Shown here: positions 7,330-16,256 of the stretch, one piece after another
Layout: each line of letters begins with the position of its first letter
Numbering within the stretch: the stretch's first letter is position 1
Assembly (NCBI RefSeq): GCF_011395035.1
Contig: NZ_CP024770.1
Span: 1,297,388-1,355,068 of the forward strand
Length of the DNA stretch: 57,681 nucleotides
Direction of reading: 5' to 3'
DNA from: Pantoea cypripedii
GTDB lineage: Bacteria; Pseudomonadota; Gammaproteobacteria; Enterobacterales; Enterobacteriaceae
Program-made: the position numbers and the translations under genes
Notes under the pieces: generated by a model
The model's database searches: none
What the model was told of the DNA's origin: nothing
Seen by the model: only the letters and a program-made list of their open reading frames with translations

Positions 7330-10300
7330 TGCCGCAAGATCTTGAGCAGATTACGTAGCCTGAAACCATCCGGGATTGCGACTGAAGTGATACAGCGCAT
7401 AGGTCAGGACACCGCAGACCAGCGGCTGGCGGTTGTCGCCCGCCTTTATGCTCAGGAAAAAGCGCAGGGGGGCAATGTTGTCCTGCAGGCGGGCAATGCC
7501 CGCATGCGCGATCAGCTGACAACGCGTACCCGGGAGGCCCTGACTGAAGTGGGGCAGCTCGGCGCTGTGCTGGGTGAAGTCACCGCACGCGTGCCGGTCT
7601 GGCTTGACGCCACTAATCGTAACGATCGCAGCCGTTACCACGCCGGTATGGTGCTGGAGCATAATCAGAGGAACGGTCTGCCGGAGATTTTTACCATCAC
7701 AGGCGTGAGTGAACGGCTCAATCTTCTGACCGTTTTGGATGAAAAAGGACAAACACAGGGGCTGAATATTGGCCACATTGACAGCCAGTGGCGGTTATTT
7801 CGTGAAAAAAAGCTGCAACTTCGCGATGGAGAGCAGCTTCGTACCACGTCTCTTATCAACCCGAAAGCGCCCCGCAATGAAAAGCTGAGGGTGGCAGGTT
7901 TTAAACCGGGTAACTGGCTGTTTAAAGACAAATTTGTGATGGAGAACACAAAAGGCGAGATTCTGCATCTGAACGGGAACGCTCCCCTGTATGTGGATTA
8001 CGACTATGCCGAATCCTTTGGTGCGACCAGACGCAGTGCCGGCAGCGTCATCGCGGTGCTGGCAGGGAAGGATGTGACGGATGCGACGATCAATATGCTC
8101 CGGCGCAGCGGCGACAGGGTTGTTGCTTTCTCGCCACTCGATGAAAACGCCATTAACCGGCGACTGGCGCAAAACCGGGCGTCGGTCACCGTGACACAGA
8201 GCCTGCAGGCCTTCACCGGTCAGGAGCGCCTGACCGACGCGATCCGCAGCGTGGAGGCGAAGAAAATGTCGCATGCGGAACGTGCTGTTCGCCTGACGAT
8301 CGAAAAGATCACCGGTACCGGCGTCACCTTCAGCGGATTAAACGTCCTTGCCACGGTCATCACCGACGAGCGGAATCTGACCATTGAACGTACTCAGCAG
8401 GAATTACAGAGGCTGACAGCGCGCGGCGAGATTATCCCTCTGACGCCTGAGCAGAGAGCCGCAGGCAGCTTTATTTCCCGTGAGAACTTTGAGAATGAAG
8501 TGACCATCCTGCGGCATATCACGGAAGGCAGGAAAAGTGTGCCGCCTTTTTCCGCGACGGGACTGCGCCAGGAAGACGCAACCGGGCTGACCACCGGCCA
8601 GCAAAAGGCAGCCCGGATTATCCTGACCTCACGTGATCGCATCACCACAATTCAGGGCTATGCCGGTGTCGGAAAAACCACGCAGTTTCGCACGGTTGCC
8701 GCCGCGCTCGGACAACTTACACACCCGCCTGAGATGACCGGCCTGGCCCCTACACACCGGGCGGTCAGTGAACTGAGTCATGCGGGAATACCGGCACAGA
8801 CCATTGCCAGTTTCCTCAGTGAAAACGGGCAGTGGCAGGTGGACGGGCAATCACATGATTACCGGAACAGACTGTTTGTTATCGATGAGTCATCGATGAA
8901 CGGCAATGCCCAGCTGGCCTCTCTGCTGACGGTGATCACGGAAGGCGGAGGCCGTGCGGTGCTGAGTGGTGACCGAAACCAGCTGAAATCGATGGAGTCC
9001 GGTGTGCCTTTTGCCCTTGCACTCGATCGCAGTGCTGCTGACCGGGCCGTGATGCGTGAAATTGTCCGGCAAACTCCGGCGCTGCGTCCGGTGGTGGAAG
9101 CCATGATAGCCGGAAATGTCAGTGAAGCCTTACGCGTGGCCGCAGAGACACGCCCGGATGTGGTATCCCGCCAGGCGGGCGCATTTATCCCGCCGTCCAG
9201 TACGGTGAATGGCAAATCACTGCATAACACAGCGGAAGACGATCCCCCCGATCTCACCGGCATGATTGCCGATGACTATGCCGGACGTATCGCGCAGGCG
9301 CGTGCCGATACCCTGATCGTGGCAGAGCTGAATGCCGACCGCACCGCGATAAACGACGCCATCCAGCAGCGGCTACAGGGAAATGGCACGCTGGGTGACA
9401 GTGTCACGCTGCCGGTGCTCAGTCGGGTCAATAACAGTCAGGCTGACCTGGGGCGGCGGGCTTTCTGGCAGGAGCAGACCGGTAATATTGTCAGAGTCGG
9501 GGAAGCGTATTTCCGCGTGAGTGCGCCGGATGCAGAATGTGGCGTTATCAGGATGGAAGGCCTGGATGGCCTGTCCGACCGCTGGTTCAGGCCCGCTGAA
9601 TTGCGCAGAGAGAATGTGGCGGTTTTCGAACAGGCAGAGCGCGAGTTCAGCGTGGGTGAGAAAGTCAGGCTGACCGCAACCGACCGGGAACGTAACCTGC
9701 GGGCGAGCGATATGGCCACGGTCACCGGCATGACTGATGAGGGTGCGATTCTGCTCAATACCGGTGACCGGACGCTGTCGCTGGATCCTGCCGGCAGCCA
9801 TGCCGACCGGCATATCGATTATGGCTATGCCGTGACGACTTACAGCTCACAGGGTACGTCCATCCCTTATGTCATCGCGCTGGTGGGCGCTGAACAGGGA
9901 CGGCAATTTATGGCCGCGCTGGACAGCACCTATGTTGCGTTTTCCCGGGCGGCAGAGCATCTCCAGGTGTATGCAGATGATATGGGGGAATGGCTGGGGG
10001 CCGTTAAACACAACAGCGGGGAACGCGAGACGGTGCATGACGTGGTGATGCGCGCGGAAGATATCCGCGCCGGGCGCGAAACGCAGCTGTGGAATAAAAG
10101 CCTGCCGGTGTCGGCGACGCGCTTTGCGCTCAGAACCGATCCGGCGCTGACGGCCGATGCGCGCTTCCGGTACGGGAATTTACCCGCTTCGGCATTACCG
10201 AAATGCCCGCGCTGGAGTGGGATCCGGTTGAGAAATACTGGATGCCGCGGCATATCAGAGTGACGGACCTCTTCTGGAAGCTGTGCGGCGTGAATATGGA

Positions 10301-10655
10301 TAAGCTGCTGGCACAGCGTAATGCCCGGCTTGCGTCTGAGGCGGTGGGTGGCAGTGAACCCGGCACCGAGGATTCAGTCCGGGAAGCCCGCGAACGGTGG
10401 TACGACAATACACGGATCGCCACCTTGCGTCAGCGGCGGGAAAGGGCGCTACGCGGGAAGCAGAAGAAACAACTCGCACGTCTGCCGCTTGATGAAAGGC
10501 GACACGCGATGGCAGCATGGATAGTCAGAACATATCCCGCTCACGAGCTGTTTGATATGGACAGCGACAGTTTTAATCGCCTGGTGTGGCAGAACCTTAA
10601 CCGGCTTGAGCTGGGACTCAGATACGAGCCATCCCCTCCCGAACCGCTTCACTGA
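7330..10655 (+). pseudogene. traI: F-type TraI remnant: helicase part only, frameshifted near the end
   Basis: From about 7340 the translation follows F TraI from roughly the middle of that ~1750-residue protein. It includes the RecD-like helicase with Walker A GYAGVGKTTQFR (about 8655), Walker B-like FVIDESSM (about 8880), the HRAVSEL and EIVRQTPALR motifs, and the C-terminal helicase motif YGYAVTTYSSQGTS and TYVAFSRA. The N-terminal relaxase with its catalytic tyrosines is absent. Near 10180-10203 the frame shifts. The C-terminal part continues in another frame (PALEWDPVEKYWMP, which fits F TraI PAFDRNG...WLNP) to 10655. Neither nicking at oriT nor a full helicase can be made from this copy. 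Confidence 0.8.
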
Positions 10656-11048
10656 AATTCACTGTTATAAATTTACCGCCTTTGCTGGCGGTGAAGTCGT
10701 TTGTTCCGGTTCATGGCCAGGGCACCCGGCCAGCTAAAAAGGCAGGATTTCCGTTGACCGGGTTGCCAGTCAGCACAATCCGGATTCTTTTCCACATTTA
10801 TCTGCAAACAGGGAGATAAAGTCAGTTGCAACGGATAACCCGGTGAGCTGCAATACCTTCCTGACCTGTGGTCAGTAAAGAAATAATCAAAAGAGAATCA
10901 GTACTCAGTGAGCAATGAATAGGGGGTAAAAGGCTGACTCTGGGCGACGTATAGCCCCGGAGTGAGTTCACATGAATAACATAGATAGATGGTTTTCATG
11001 TGGACTTAACTGCGTGTTCACCGAACGCCTTCGACAGGAGAGGGTATT
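10656..11048. other. Non-coding region after the traI remnant
   Basis: No credible gene is seen. A short perfect inverted repeat, CTGACC-TGT-GGTCAG, lies at 10861-10875. The end of the stretch (GACAGGAGAGGGTATT) is a strong ribosome-binding site for a 21-codon ORF. Confidence 0.3.
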
Positions 11049-11114
11049 ATGTTTTTACAACTTTGGGTCACCATTACATTGAAGCTAACACTGACCGCCG
11101 GGTCAGACAGTTAA
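11049..11114 (+). CDS. Possible 21-aa micro-ORF
   Basis: ATG at 11049 follows CAGGAGAGGG and opens 21 codons (MFLQLWVTITLKLTLTAGSD then Ser, stop). The hydrophobic N-terminal two thirds could span or insert into a membrane, as in type I toxins or leader peptides. No antisense RNA or known family was recognised, so this is a candidate only. Confidence 0.3.
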   Translation: MFLQLWVTITLKLTLTAGSDS

Positions 11115-11149
11115 AATCAAAAGAAGGATGATATTCAGTAGGGGAAACT

Positions 11150-11175
11150 GCGCCTCGCATGTTTATGCGGGGCGC
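11150..11175 (-). terminator. Stem-loop downstream of the HigBA-type operon
   Basis: GCGCCTCGCAT-GTTT-ATGCGGGGCGC forms an almost perfect 11-bp stem (one G-T pair) seven bases past the antitoxin stop. There is no long T tract, so it may be a weak terminator or an mRNA 3' stabiliser. Confidence 0.45.
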
Positions 11176-11181
11176 AAAATT

Positions 11182-11481
11182 TTAAAGGTTGAAAGCGATT
11201 CGTTTGCCACCGGGCAGCGTAACATCGAGGCTCAGTTCACCACCAAGTGCTTTGACATAGCGCTGAAGAGTGGAGAGGCGTGGATCATTTTCCGGTTGTT
11301 CCATACGATTGACGGCGGGTTGGCTGACACCCATTGCCACCGCCATCGCCGTCTGCGAAATATTTAGTTCTTCCCGCAGCTGAGCGAGAGCAATTTTGAT
11401 GCTTGCAGCTTCTACGCGAGCAGCAACACGTGCCTGCATTTCAGGACTTTCTTTCGCCAGCAATTCTTTATAACTTGCCAT
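11182..11481 (-). CDS. higA: HigA-type antitoxin (XRE helix-turn-helix)
   Basis: This 99-residue protein starts at MASYKELL. An upstream in-frame ATG at 11523 lies inside the toxin gene and is less likely. The XRE domain is clear: ALAQLREELNISQTAMAVAMG, then VSQPAVNRMEQPENDPRLSTLQRYVKALGG, with Arg/Met/Glu at the usual DNA-contact helix. It should neutralise the toxin encoded just upstream and repress the operon through the palindromes at 11845-11883. The toxin-first gene order is typical of higBA. The start overlaps the toxin's 3' end by 14 bases, so translation is coupled. Confidence 0.8.
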   Translation of the reverse strand: MASYKELLAKESPEMQARVAARVEAASIKIALAQLREELNISQTAMAVAMGVSQPAVNRMEQPENDPRLSTLQRYVKALGGELSLDVTLPGGKRIAFNL

Positions 11482-11833
11482 ACCTTTCCTCCAGATTTGC
11501 CAGATGTTGCCTGTATTCTTCATCAGCCAGCGCGATCATCTTTTTGTAGAATCGTTTTTCATTAACACCGGTTTTGTCACCAGCACATAACACGATTGCG
11601 CTTCTTGCTGGATCGAACGCAAAGAAAGCCCGAATCGGATCGCCAGCGTGCTGAATACGTAATTCTTTCATGTTGGGAAAGTCTGAGCCATTGAGTGTGT
11701 CTACATATGGCCTCCCCAGACTCGGTCCAAATTTCTCAAGCAATCCCATTGCTTCGTATACAGATTCTCTTAGTGGCTCATCCTGAGAAAGAAGCCACTC
11801 AGTAAAAGAGTCCGTCGTATTTACGTCCCACAT
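11468..11833 (-). CDS. higB: HigB/RelE-superfamily toxin (Gp49-like)
   Basis: This 121-residue protein shows the pattern of phage Gp49/HigB toxins: TDSFTEWLLS near the start, LGRPYVDTLNGSDFPNMKELRI, then the core strand motif DPIRAFFAFDPARSAIVLCAGDK and FYKKMIALADEEYRQHL. Relatives are ribosome-dependent mRNA interferases of the RelE fold. It is first in the operon with its antitoxin immediately after. The two near-identical palindromes upstream support self-regulation by the toxin-antitoxin complex. Confidence 0.8.
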   Translation of the reverse strand: MWDVNTTDSFTEWLLSQDEPLRESVYEAMGLLEKFGPSLGRPYVDTLNGSDFPNMKELRIQHAGDPIRAFFAFDPARSAIVLCAGDKTGVNEKRFYKKMIALADEEYRQHLANLEERYGKL

Positions 11834-11844
11834 TAGCGTCCCTC

Positions 11845-11883
11845 ATAACGAATTCGCTATAAATAATATAACGAATTCGTTAT
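11845..11883 (-). promoter_or_regulatory. Tandem palindromic operator of the HigBA-type operon
   Basis: Two 16-bp palindromes are spaced 23 bp start to start. ATAACGAATTCGCTAT at 11845-11860 has one mismatch pair, and ATAACGAATTCGTTAT at 11868-11883 is perfect. They lie 12-50 bases upstream of the toxin start. Two sites about two helical turns apart fit cooperative binding by antitoxin dimers. Confidence 0.75.
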
Positions 11884-12256
11884 GAACTCAAGCAGACTGC
11901 CCGTTTAGGGTACGACGTGATTAGCCAAAAATCCTTATCAACTTAGTATTATGCTCCGGTCAAACCAAATACCAGTCCATCATTAAAATGATGAATACCA
12001 GGAGTTATGGTTTTTCGAGAGGGATTAATGCATACTCCCACACTAATTAGTTACAACAAGCAAAAATTACTTTTAACTCAACATCATTGCAAAAATCCAC
12101 CATCCAGCCCCTCCATACATATCGCAGAGCTGAACCTTAACGAAGTGCCCCTTCTCAACACGCACGTGCCACTCTGAAACTCCGAGTGCCCTTTGACAGG
12201 CCGAAGGCCCGTATGATTTAAGTCGCTGTTAATGTCTGTTGTAACTAAGCCTCTAA
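11884..12256. other. Intergenic, no gene seen
   Basis: This stretch holds AT-rich then mixed sequence with no supported ORF and no known element. It leads into the structured element at 12257-12340. Confidence 0.3.
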
Positions 12257-12340
12257 CCTTTCCTGTTCAAAACAGGAAAGGCAAGACCCCGGAAATCACA
12301 GATTTCGCGTCGCAGGCGCCACAAAATCTGCTCACCGGGG
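12257..12340 (-). ncRNA. Highly structured element, possible C4-like antisense RNA
   Basis: A perfect 11-bp hairpin, CCTTTCCTGTT-CAA-AACAGGAAAGG (12257-12281), is followed by two nested stems: CCCCGG (12287-12292) with CCGGGG (12335-12340), and CAGATTT (12299-12305) with AAATCTG (12324-12330). The latter enclose a GCG-rich apical loop. The minus-strand reading (CCCCGGTGAGCAGATTTTG, CGCCTGCGACGCG) looks to me like the C4 antisense RNA motif of phages and plasmids, hence the strand. That recognition is from memory. A single-strand replication or promoter hairpin is an alternative. Confidence 0.4.
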
Positions 12341-12507
12341 CGTTGGGCTTAGAAAAAGATAATCATCGCTGACAGTGCGTCTGGCTTGACAGGGAAGTGT
12401 GTCCCGCTGACGCCGTTCATCTGGAAAGATATCGCAAAATTCATCGGAGAGAATTTACTGAATTGGACAGTCCTGCTGATATCATCCCATTAATTTCTGC
12501 AGGTGAC

Positions 12508-12690
12508 ATGAACGATAACAGCCCCACTCCGTCTACGGACGACTGGCAAAGACCTTATCGAAAAACCAGCCAGGTTTATCGTAAAGGTGATGCATTAATA
12601 CAGGATATCGTAGCGGGGCGCCTCACCCAGTGTCTGGATGAGGATGGGAGAGTTACGGATATCAGGCCCGGGAAATTGAAGCTGCTGTAA
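12508..12690 (+). CDS. Hypothetical protein, 60 aa
   Basis: ATG at 12508 follows CAGGTGAC; a longer in-frame form from 12397 lacks a good SD. The peptide is hydrophilic (TPSTDDWQRPYRKTSQVYRKG, ending IRPGKLKLL) with no membrane segment. It converges on the hns gene, with about 90 bases between the two stops. Family not recognised. Confidence 0.4.
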   Translation: MNDNSPTPSTDDWQRPYRKTSQVYRKGDALIQDIVAGRLTQCLDEDGRVTDIRPGKLKLL

Positions 12691-12779
12691 AAAAAACTGA
12701 AGGTCAGCAGATAGCTGCTGACCTGACTGAGGCATTGAATACCCGAACTGGTGAAAGAAGAGTTTCAGCTGACCGATAA

Positions 12780-13181
12780 TTAGATCAGAAAGTCGTCCAG
12801 TGATTTACCACTGTCGATCGCTGCTTTGATCGGGGCCGGGGTGCGACCCTGACCGGTCCAGTGTTTTTCCTGACCATTTTCATCGGTAAATTTGTACTTA
12901 GCCGGGCGTGGTGCGCGTTTTGTACGGGGTTTACCTGCACCCTGCAAAGAACCCAGCAGCTCAGTTGGATCAATACCTTCTTCCATGAGCAGCTCACGGT
13001 ATTTAACCAGCTTCTCTTCTCTTTCACGAACGGCTGCTTCCTCTGCCTGGCTATCTTCACGACGCTCAGCAACCACAACACTGAATTTTTCCAGCATTTC
13101 TTCCAGCTCTGCGAGGGCCAGATCACGCGCCTGAGCGCGAAGGATACGAATATTATTTAATGCTTTAAGTGACTCACTCAT
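12780..13181 (-). CDS. hns: H-NS family nucleoid-structuring protein
   Basis: This 133-residue protein starts MSESLKALNNIRILRAQAR, as chromosomal H-NS does, with GGAG six bases upstream of the ATG at 13181. It has the N-terminal coiled-coil oligomerisation region, a basic linker (KPRTKRAPRPAKY), and the C-terminal DNA-binding loop HWTGQGRTPAPI. Plasmid H-NS copies typically silence AT-rich cargo and lower the fitness cost of the plasmid. Here it could silence AT-rich genes such as the CDI immunity genes. The 500-base upstream region is AT-rich, consistent with self-silencing. Confidence 0.9.
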   Translation of the reverse strand: MSESLKALNNIRILRAQARDLALAELEEMLEKFSVVVAERREDSQAEEAAVREREEKLVKYRELLMEEGIDPTELLGSLQGAGKPRTKRAPRPAKYKFTDENGQEKHWTGQGRTPAPIKAAIDSGKSLDDFLI

Positions 13182-13713
13182 GAACATCTCCATAATCCGG
13201 GTTGCTAATTGTTTTAAGAGATTTCTTTAATTGCTGCGAAATTGATTATATACACACATGACAATCCAGAGAAGCGAAAATAAACGGAAAAAGGAATGCA
13301 GTAAAATCCTCTTATTTACTCTTCGTAGTATTGTTTAAAGGTTGACGTAACCTTGATCATTAACCGTTATTTTCAGACAAATGTTAGCACCAGTAAAAAA
13401 ATAGTTTGATTTTACTGATTCTGGCATGCGTCGACTGAGATACTGCAAACTGAGCACCTTCAAAACAGGATTCCCCTTGTCATATTCACCGGGGAATATC
13501 GGAACTGAGGGAAATTGCTTCAGAAAAACTATCTATGCCTGAAATCACTTCAAAAAATTAGAGCTCATAAGCATTTTTTGCCAGAAACCATATACAGCTG
13601 CATGATATTTTTTGCATTATCTCATTTCACCTGAAACGATCTTTACATCGTATGACCACGATCTTTTACTTGTGCATAAAGGGTTCACTCTTAATTACAG
13701 GGACAGGTAACGC
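13182..13713. other. AT-rich intergenic region between hns and the DUF2913 gene
   Basis: No ORF is supported in these 530 bases. The region is A/T-rich and probably curved, and contains both divergent promoters. I see no precise element to mark. Confidence 0.35.
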
Positions 13714-14316
13714 GTGATAACTGAATCAATGACAGAGAAAACCGGGCATCTGGCATGGTGCGCTTTAATTGCGCTGCACCTGGCAAGACATGATGGTCTG
13801 ATACATTCCGAATCGCATGAAAATATATTCCTGACACGCTGGCTGGCAACAGCACTTAAACAACATCGTTTCCCTCGTGAAGTGGCGACGGATATCCAGT
13901 GGTTGCTGAAGCAGGGCAGGACTCTCGGAACAAGAGCAAAACTTCGGCATAAACTGGACTATCTATGGCGCTCCTGTACCGGAGACCTGACAAGGCAGAC
14001 CGATTTATTCCGGCTGACCTATGCCATCGAAACCGCCAAAGAGTTGCAGTGGGTATATCGGATTCTTAGTGACCGGGAATGGTCAGGACGACGCGCTGTA
14101 ATAGCGAATGCCGATATCAACGCTATTTACCTGTCACGTTCAGGACTGGATATCGCTTTCGATGATGAAGGCGTACAGATTGCGCCTCTGGTGGCCAGAC
14201 TCACCGGCAGGATCCCGGCGTTTAAGAAGCTATTAGATCGCTGTGGCTGGCATGCTGAAGTTTATCCCAACGCTGATACTTCCTCCGTGTTTCTTCTGAC
14301 GGCTAAGTCTGGTTGA
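13714..14316 (+). CDS. DUF2913 family protein
   Basis: This 200-residue protein has the segments characteristic of DUF2913: LAWCALIALHLARHDGLIHS, then RWLATALKQHRFPREVATDI, then LLKQGRTLGTRAKLRHKLDY. The family is common on enterobacterial plasmids and integrative elements; its function is unknown. The protein is soluble and mostly helical. The start is GTG at 13714 (preceded by ACAGGTAACGC) or ATG at 13729; the SD favours the GTG. Confidence 0.8.
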   Translation: MITESMTEKTGHLAWCALIALHLARHDGLIHSESHENIFLTRWLATALKQHRFPREVATDIQWLLKQGRTLGTRAKLRHKLDYLWRSCTGDLTRQTDLFRLTYAIETAKELQWVYRILSDREWSGRRAVIANADINAIYLSRSGLDIAFDDEGVQIAPLVARLTGRIPAFKKLLDRCGWHAEVYPNADTSSVFLLTAKSG

Positions 14317-14421
14317 ATTCACACCTTGGCGACCTGAACCATTGACTCTTCGCTAACCTTACGGCACTGATTTCAATTTGCCCGAGGAACATAATTGCCT
14401 AACATTATGATTATTAATACA

Positions 14422-14577
14422 TTATATAAGCAACCTAAGTTCCTTCCTGATGATTCGCTTAATCCAGGCACCCAGAGACTCATCTCCATACTGAGTTTGT
14501 GCTTCTTCCATTTTCCTGCGTAGTTCAGGGGCGAGACGAAACTGAAAAGGAGGATTTCCTCTTCTCTCGTTGTGCAC
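14422..14577 (-). CDS. Ribbon-helix-helix-like protein, probably 5'-truncated
   Basis: A frame of 51 codons from GTG at 14577 encodes NPPFQFRLAPELRRKMEEAQ, then YGDESLGAWIKRIIRKEL. A beta-strand followed by two helices, the second ending in basic residues, is the layout of Arc/MetJ-type DNA-binding proteins. There is no ATG. The frame closes with a stop nine bases upstream, at exactly the point where phnV ends, so the gene probably lost its original start when the phn cluster arrived. A short genuine GTG-started gene is the alternative. Confidence 0.45.
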   Translation of the reverse strand: MHNERRGNPPFQFRLAPELRRKMEEAQTQYGDESLGAWIKRIIRKELRLLI

Positions 14578-14586
14578 TGCGACCCG

Positions 14587-15384
14587 CTATGGATTGGATA
14601 GCCGCTGTGCCATCCTCTCCAGCTTTACCGTCAGCCACAGGATCACCGCCACCAGTACAATGGTCAGGGCGGAACCATCGGCAATGCTGCCACGATCGGT
14701 CAGGCTGAAAATCGCCACCGGCAATGTGGTCCAACCTGGCGGGTAAATCATCACTGTAGCGCCAAGTTCGCCCATCGACAGTGACAAACTCAGTGCCAGC
14801 GCGGACAACATCCACGGCATGAGCAGTGGCAACGTAATATGCCGCAGGCGATACGCAGGGGGAGCACCCAGGCTCGACGCTACGTTCTCGATATCAGCGG
14901 ATATACGTGCCAGCCCGGTAGAGAGGTTGCTAAAGCTAAAGGCGGATATCAGGACAAAATGCGCGACCAGTACGATCCACACGGTGCCGTTCATCTGCAG
15001 CGGCCCCTGACTGAAGGCCACCAGAATGCCCAATCCCACTGACACAGAGGGCACAGCGCTTGGCAGGAAGAAGATGATGCCGAGACGCTTTTGCCATTTC
15101 ACACTGTATTGACGCAGTGCCAGGGCTGCCCAGCAGCCACAGAATAGGGCAAACAGGCTGGCTGCAAATCCCACGACCAGGCTGGAAAACAGCGCGTCCC
15201 AGGCGGCTCCTTTGAAAGCGTTGATGAAGTGATCAACGGTGAAACCCGAGGGTAAAAAACCATTCCACTGCTGGCTAAGGCTGGAAAGCAGGATCACCAG
15301 TAGCGGAAGAAGAAAGAACAGGGTAAACAGTGTGACAGCCACAGCACTGGTCAGCCTGCGTGCACTACGTGACCAAACTAGCAT
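14587..15384 (-). CDS. phnV: 2-aminoethylphosphonate ABC transporter permease PhnV
   Basis: This 265-residue protein has six predicted membrane helices (for example VAVTLFTLFFLLPLLVILLSS near the N-terminus). The binding-protein-dependent transport EAA loop appears as ENVASSLGAPPAYRLRHITLPLL. Its position after phnU, and phnT and phnS upstream, matches the phnSTUV importer known from Salmonella. With PhnU it forms the inner-membrane channel for 2-aminoethylphosphonate. The start overlaps the phnU stop by 7 bases, so translation is coupled. It is the last gene of the minus-strand operon; no clear terminator follows before the truncated RHH gene. Confidence 0.9.
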   Translation of the reverse strand: MLVWSRSARRLTSAVAVTLFTLFFLLPLLVILLSSLSQQWNGFLPSGFTVDHFINAFKGAAWDALFSSLVVGFAASLFALFCGCWAALALRQYSVKWQKRLGIIFFLPSAVPSVSVGLGILVAFSQGPLQMNGTVWIVLVAHFVLISAFSFSNLSTGLARISADIENVASSLGAPPAYRLRHITLPLLMPWMLSALALSLSLSMGELGATVMIYPPGWTTLPVAIFSLTDRGSIADGSALTIVLVAVILWLTVKLERMAQRLSNP

Positions 15385-16256
15385 GATGAGCTCCTTGTAC
15401 CGGCGCGACTGGCCGCGAGGCGATACAACAGAAACAAGCCGAGCGACAGCAGAATATTGATGACAGCAATGGCGCAGGCGCTGGTGTAATCAGACTCAAG
15501 AATCGCCTTGCTGTACACCATCATTGGCAGGGTATTCACACCTTTTGCGCCGATAAACAGCACAATGCCAAACTCATTGGTTGCCAGCAGCAAGCACAGA
15601 CTGCCACCCGCCAGCAGCGCGGGCAGGGCCGCAGGGAAAATCACCTGAGCGATAACGCGTAGCGGATGCGCGCCCAACACGCTCGCGGCTTCTAACTGGC
15701 TACGGTCGAGCTGGCGCAACGCAGCCATCAGCGGGCGCATCACCAGGGGAGTGAATACCGTGATTTCCGCCAGAATCACGCCAGGCATGGAGTAGAGGAA
15801 ATCTATCGGCGGTAGTTCGAAATGAAACAACGCCATCAGCCCGCCATTCAGCAAACCGGCGGAACCATAAATAAAGGTGAACGCCAGGGTGATGAGAAAG
15901 GTTGGCAGCGCGATAAAGGTATCGATCACCAGGCTGATAAACCGGCTGCCGCTGAAGGGAATAAAGACCAGAATCAGTGACATCACGCTGCCTAATAGCA
16001 AGCAGCCGAAGGTGGTGAACAGCGCGATTTGAATGGTGTTGAGCAATGCGCTGATAAAGCGGCGTGATTCCAGCACCTGCAAAAATGCTCCGAAACTGCT
16101 GTGGCCGCTGTCGTTCTGTAGCGCTTGTTGCACAATCAGCAATAGTGGATAGAAGAATAACGTACTCAGCACCAGCAGCGGTAACAGTAAGCTGCCGTGA
16201 CGCTGAAGCGCCAGTCCACGCCACCATGTGCGCATTACGGGGAGGGTTTCAGACAT
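15378..16256 (-). CDS. phnU: 2-aminoethylphosphonate ABC transporter permease PhnU
   Basis: This 292-residue protein starts at MSETLPVMRTW. A longer frame upstream (to 16292) lies inside phnT and is rejected. It has six membrane spans and an EAA loop, LEAASVLGAHPLRVIAQVIFP, for contact with the ATPase PhnT. Its start codon overlaps the phnT stop by 8 bases and its end overlaps phnV by 7 bases, so all three are translationally coupled. It pairs with PhnV to form the transmembrane part of the importer. Confidence 0.9.
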   Translation of the reverse strand: MSETLPVMRTWWRGLALQRHGSLLLPLLVLSTLFFYPLLLIVQQALQNDSGHSSFGAFLQVLESRRFISALLNTIQIALFTTFGCLLLGSVMSLILVFIPFSGSRFISLVIDTFIALPTFLITLAFTFIYGSAGLLNGGLMALFHFELPPIDFLYSMPGVILAEITVFTPLVMRPLMAALRQLDRSQLEAASVLGAHPLRVIAQVIFPAALPALLAGGSLCLLLATNEFGIVLFIGAKGVNTLPMMVYSKAILESDYTSACAIAVINILLSLGLFLLYRLAASRAGTRSSSC

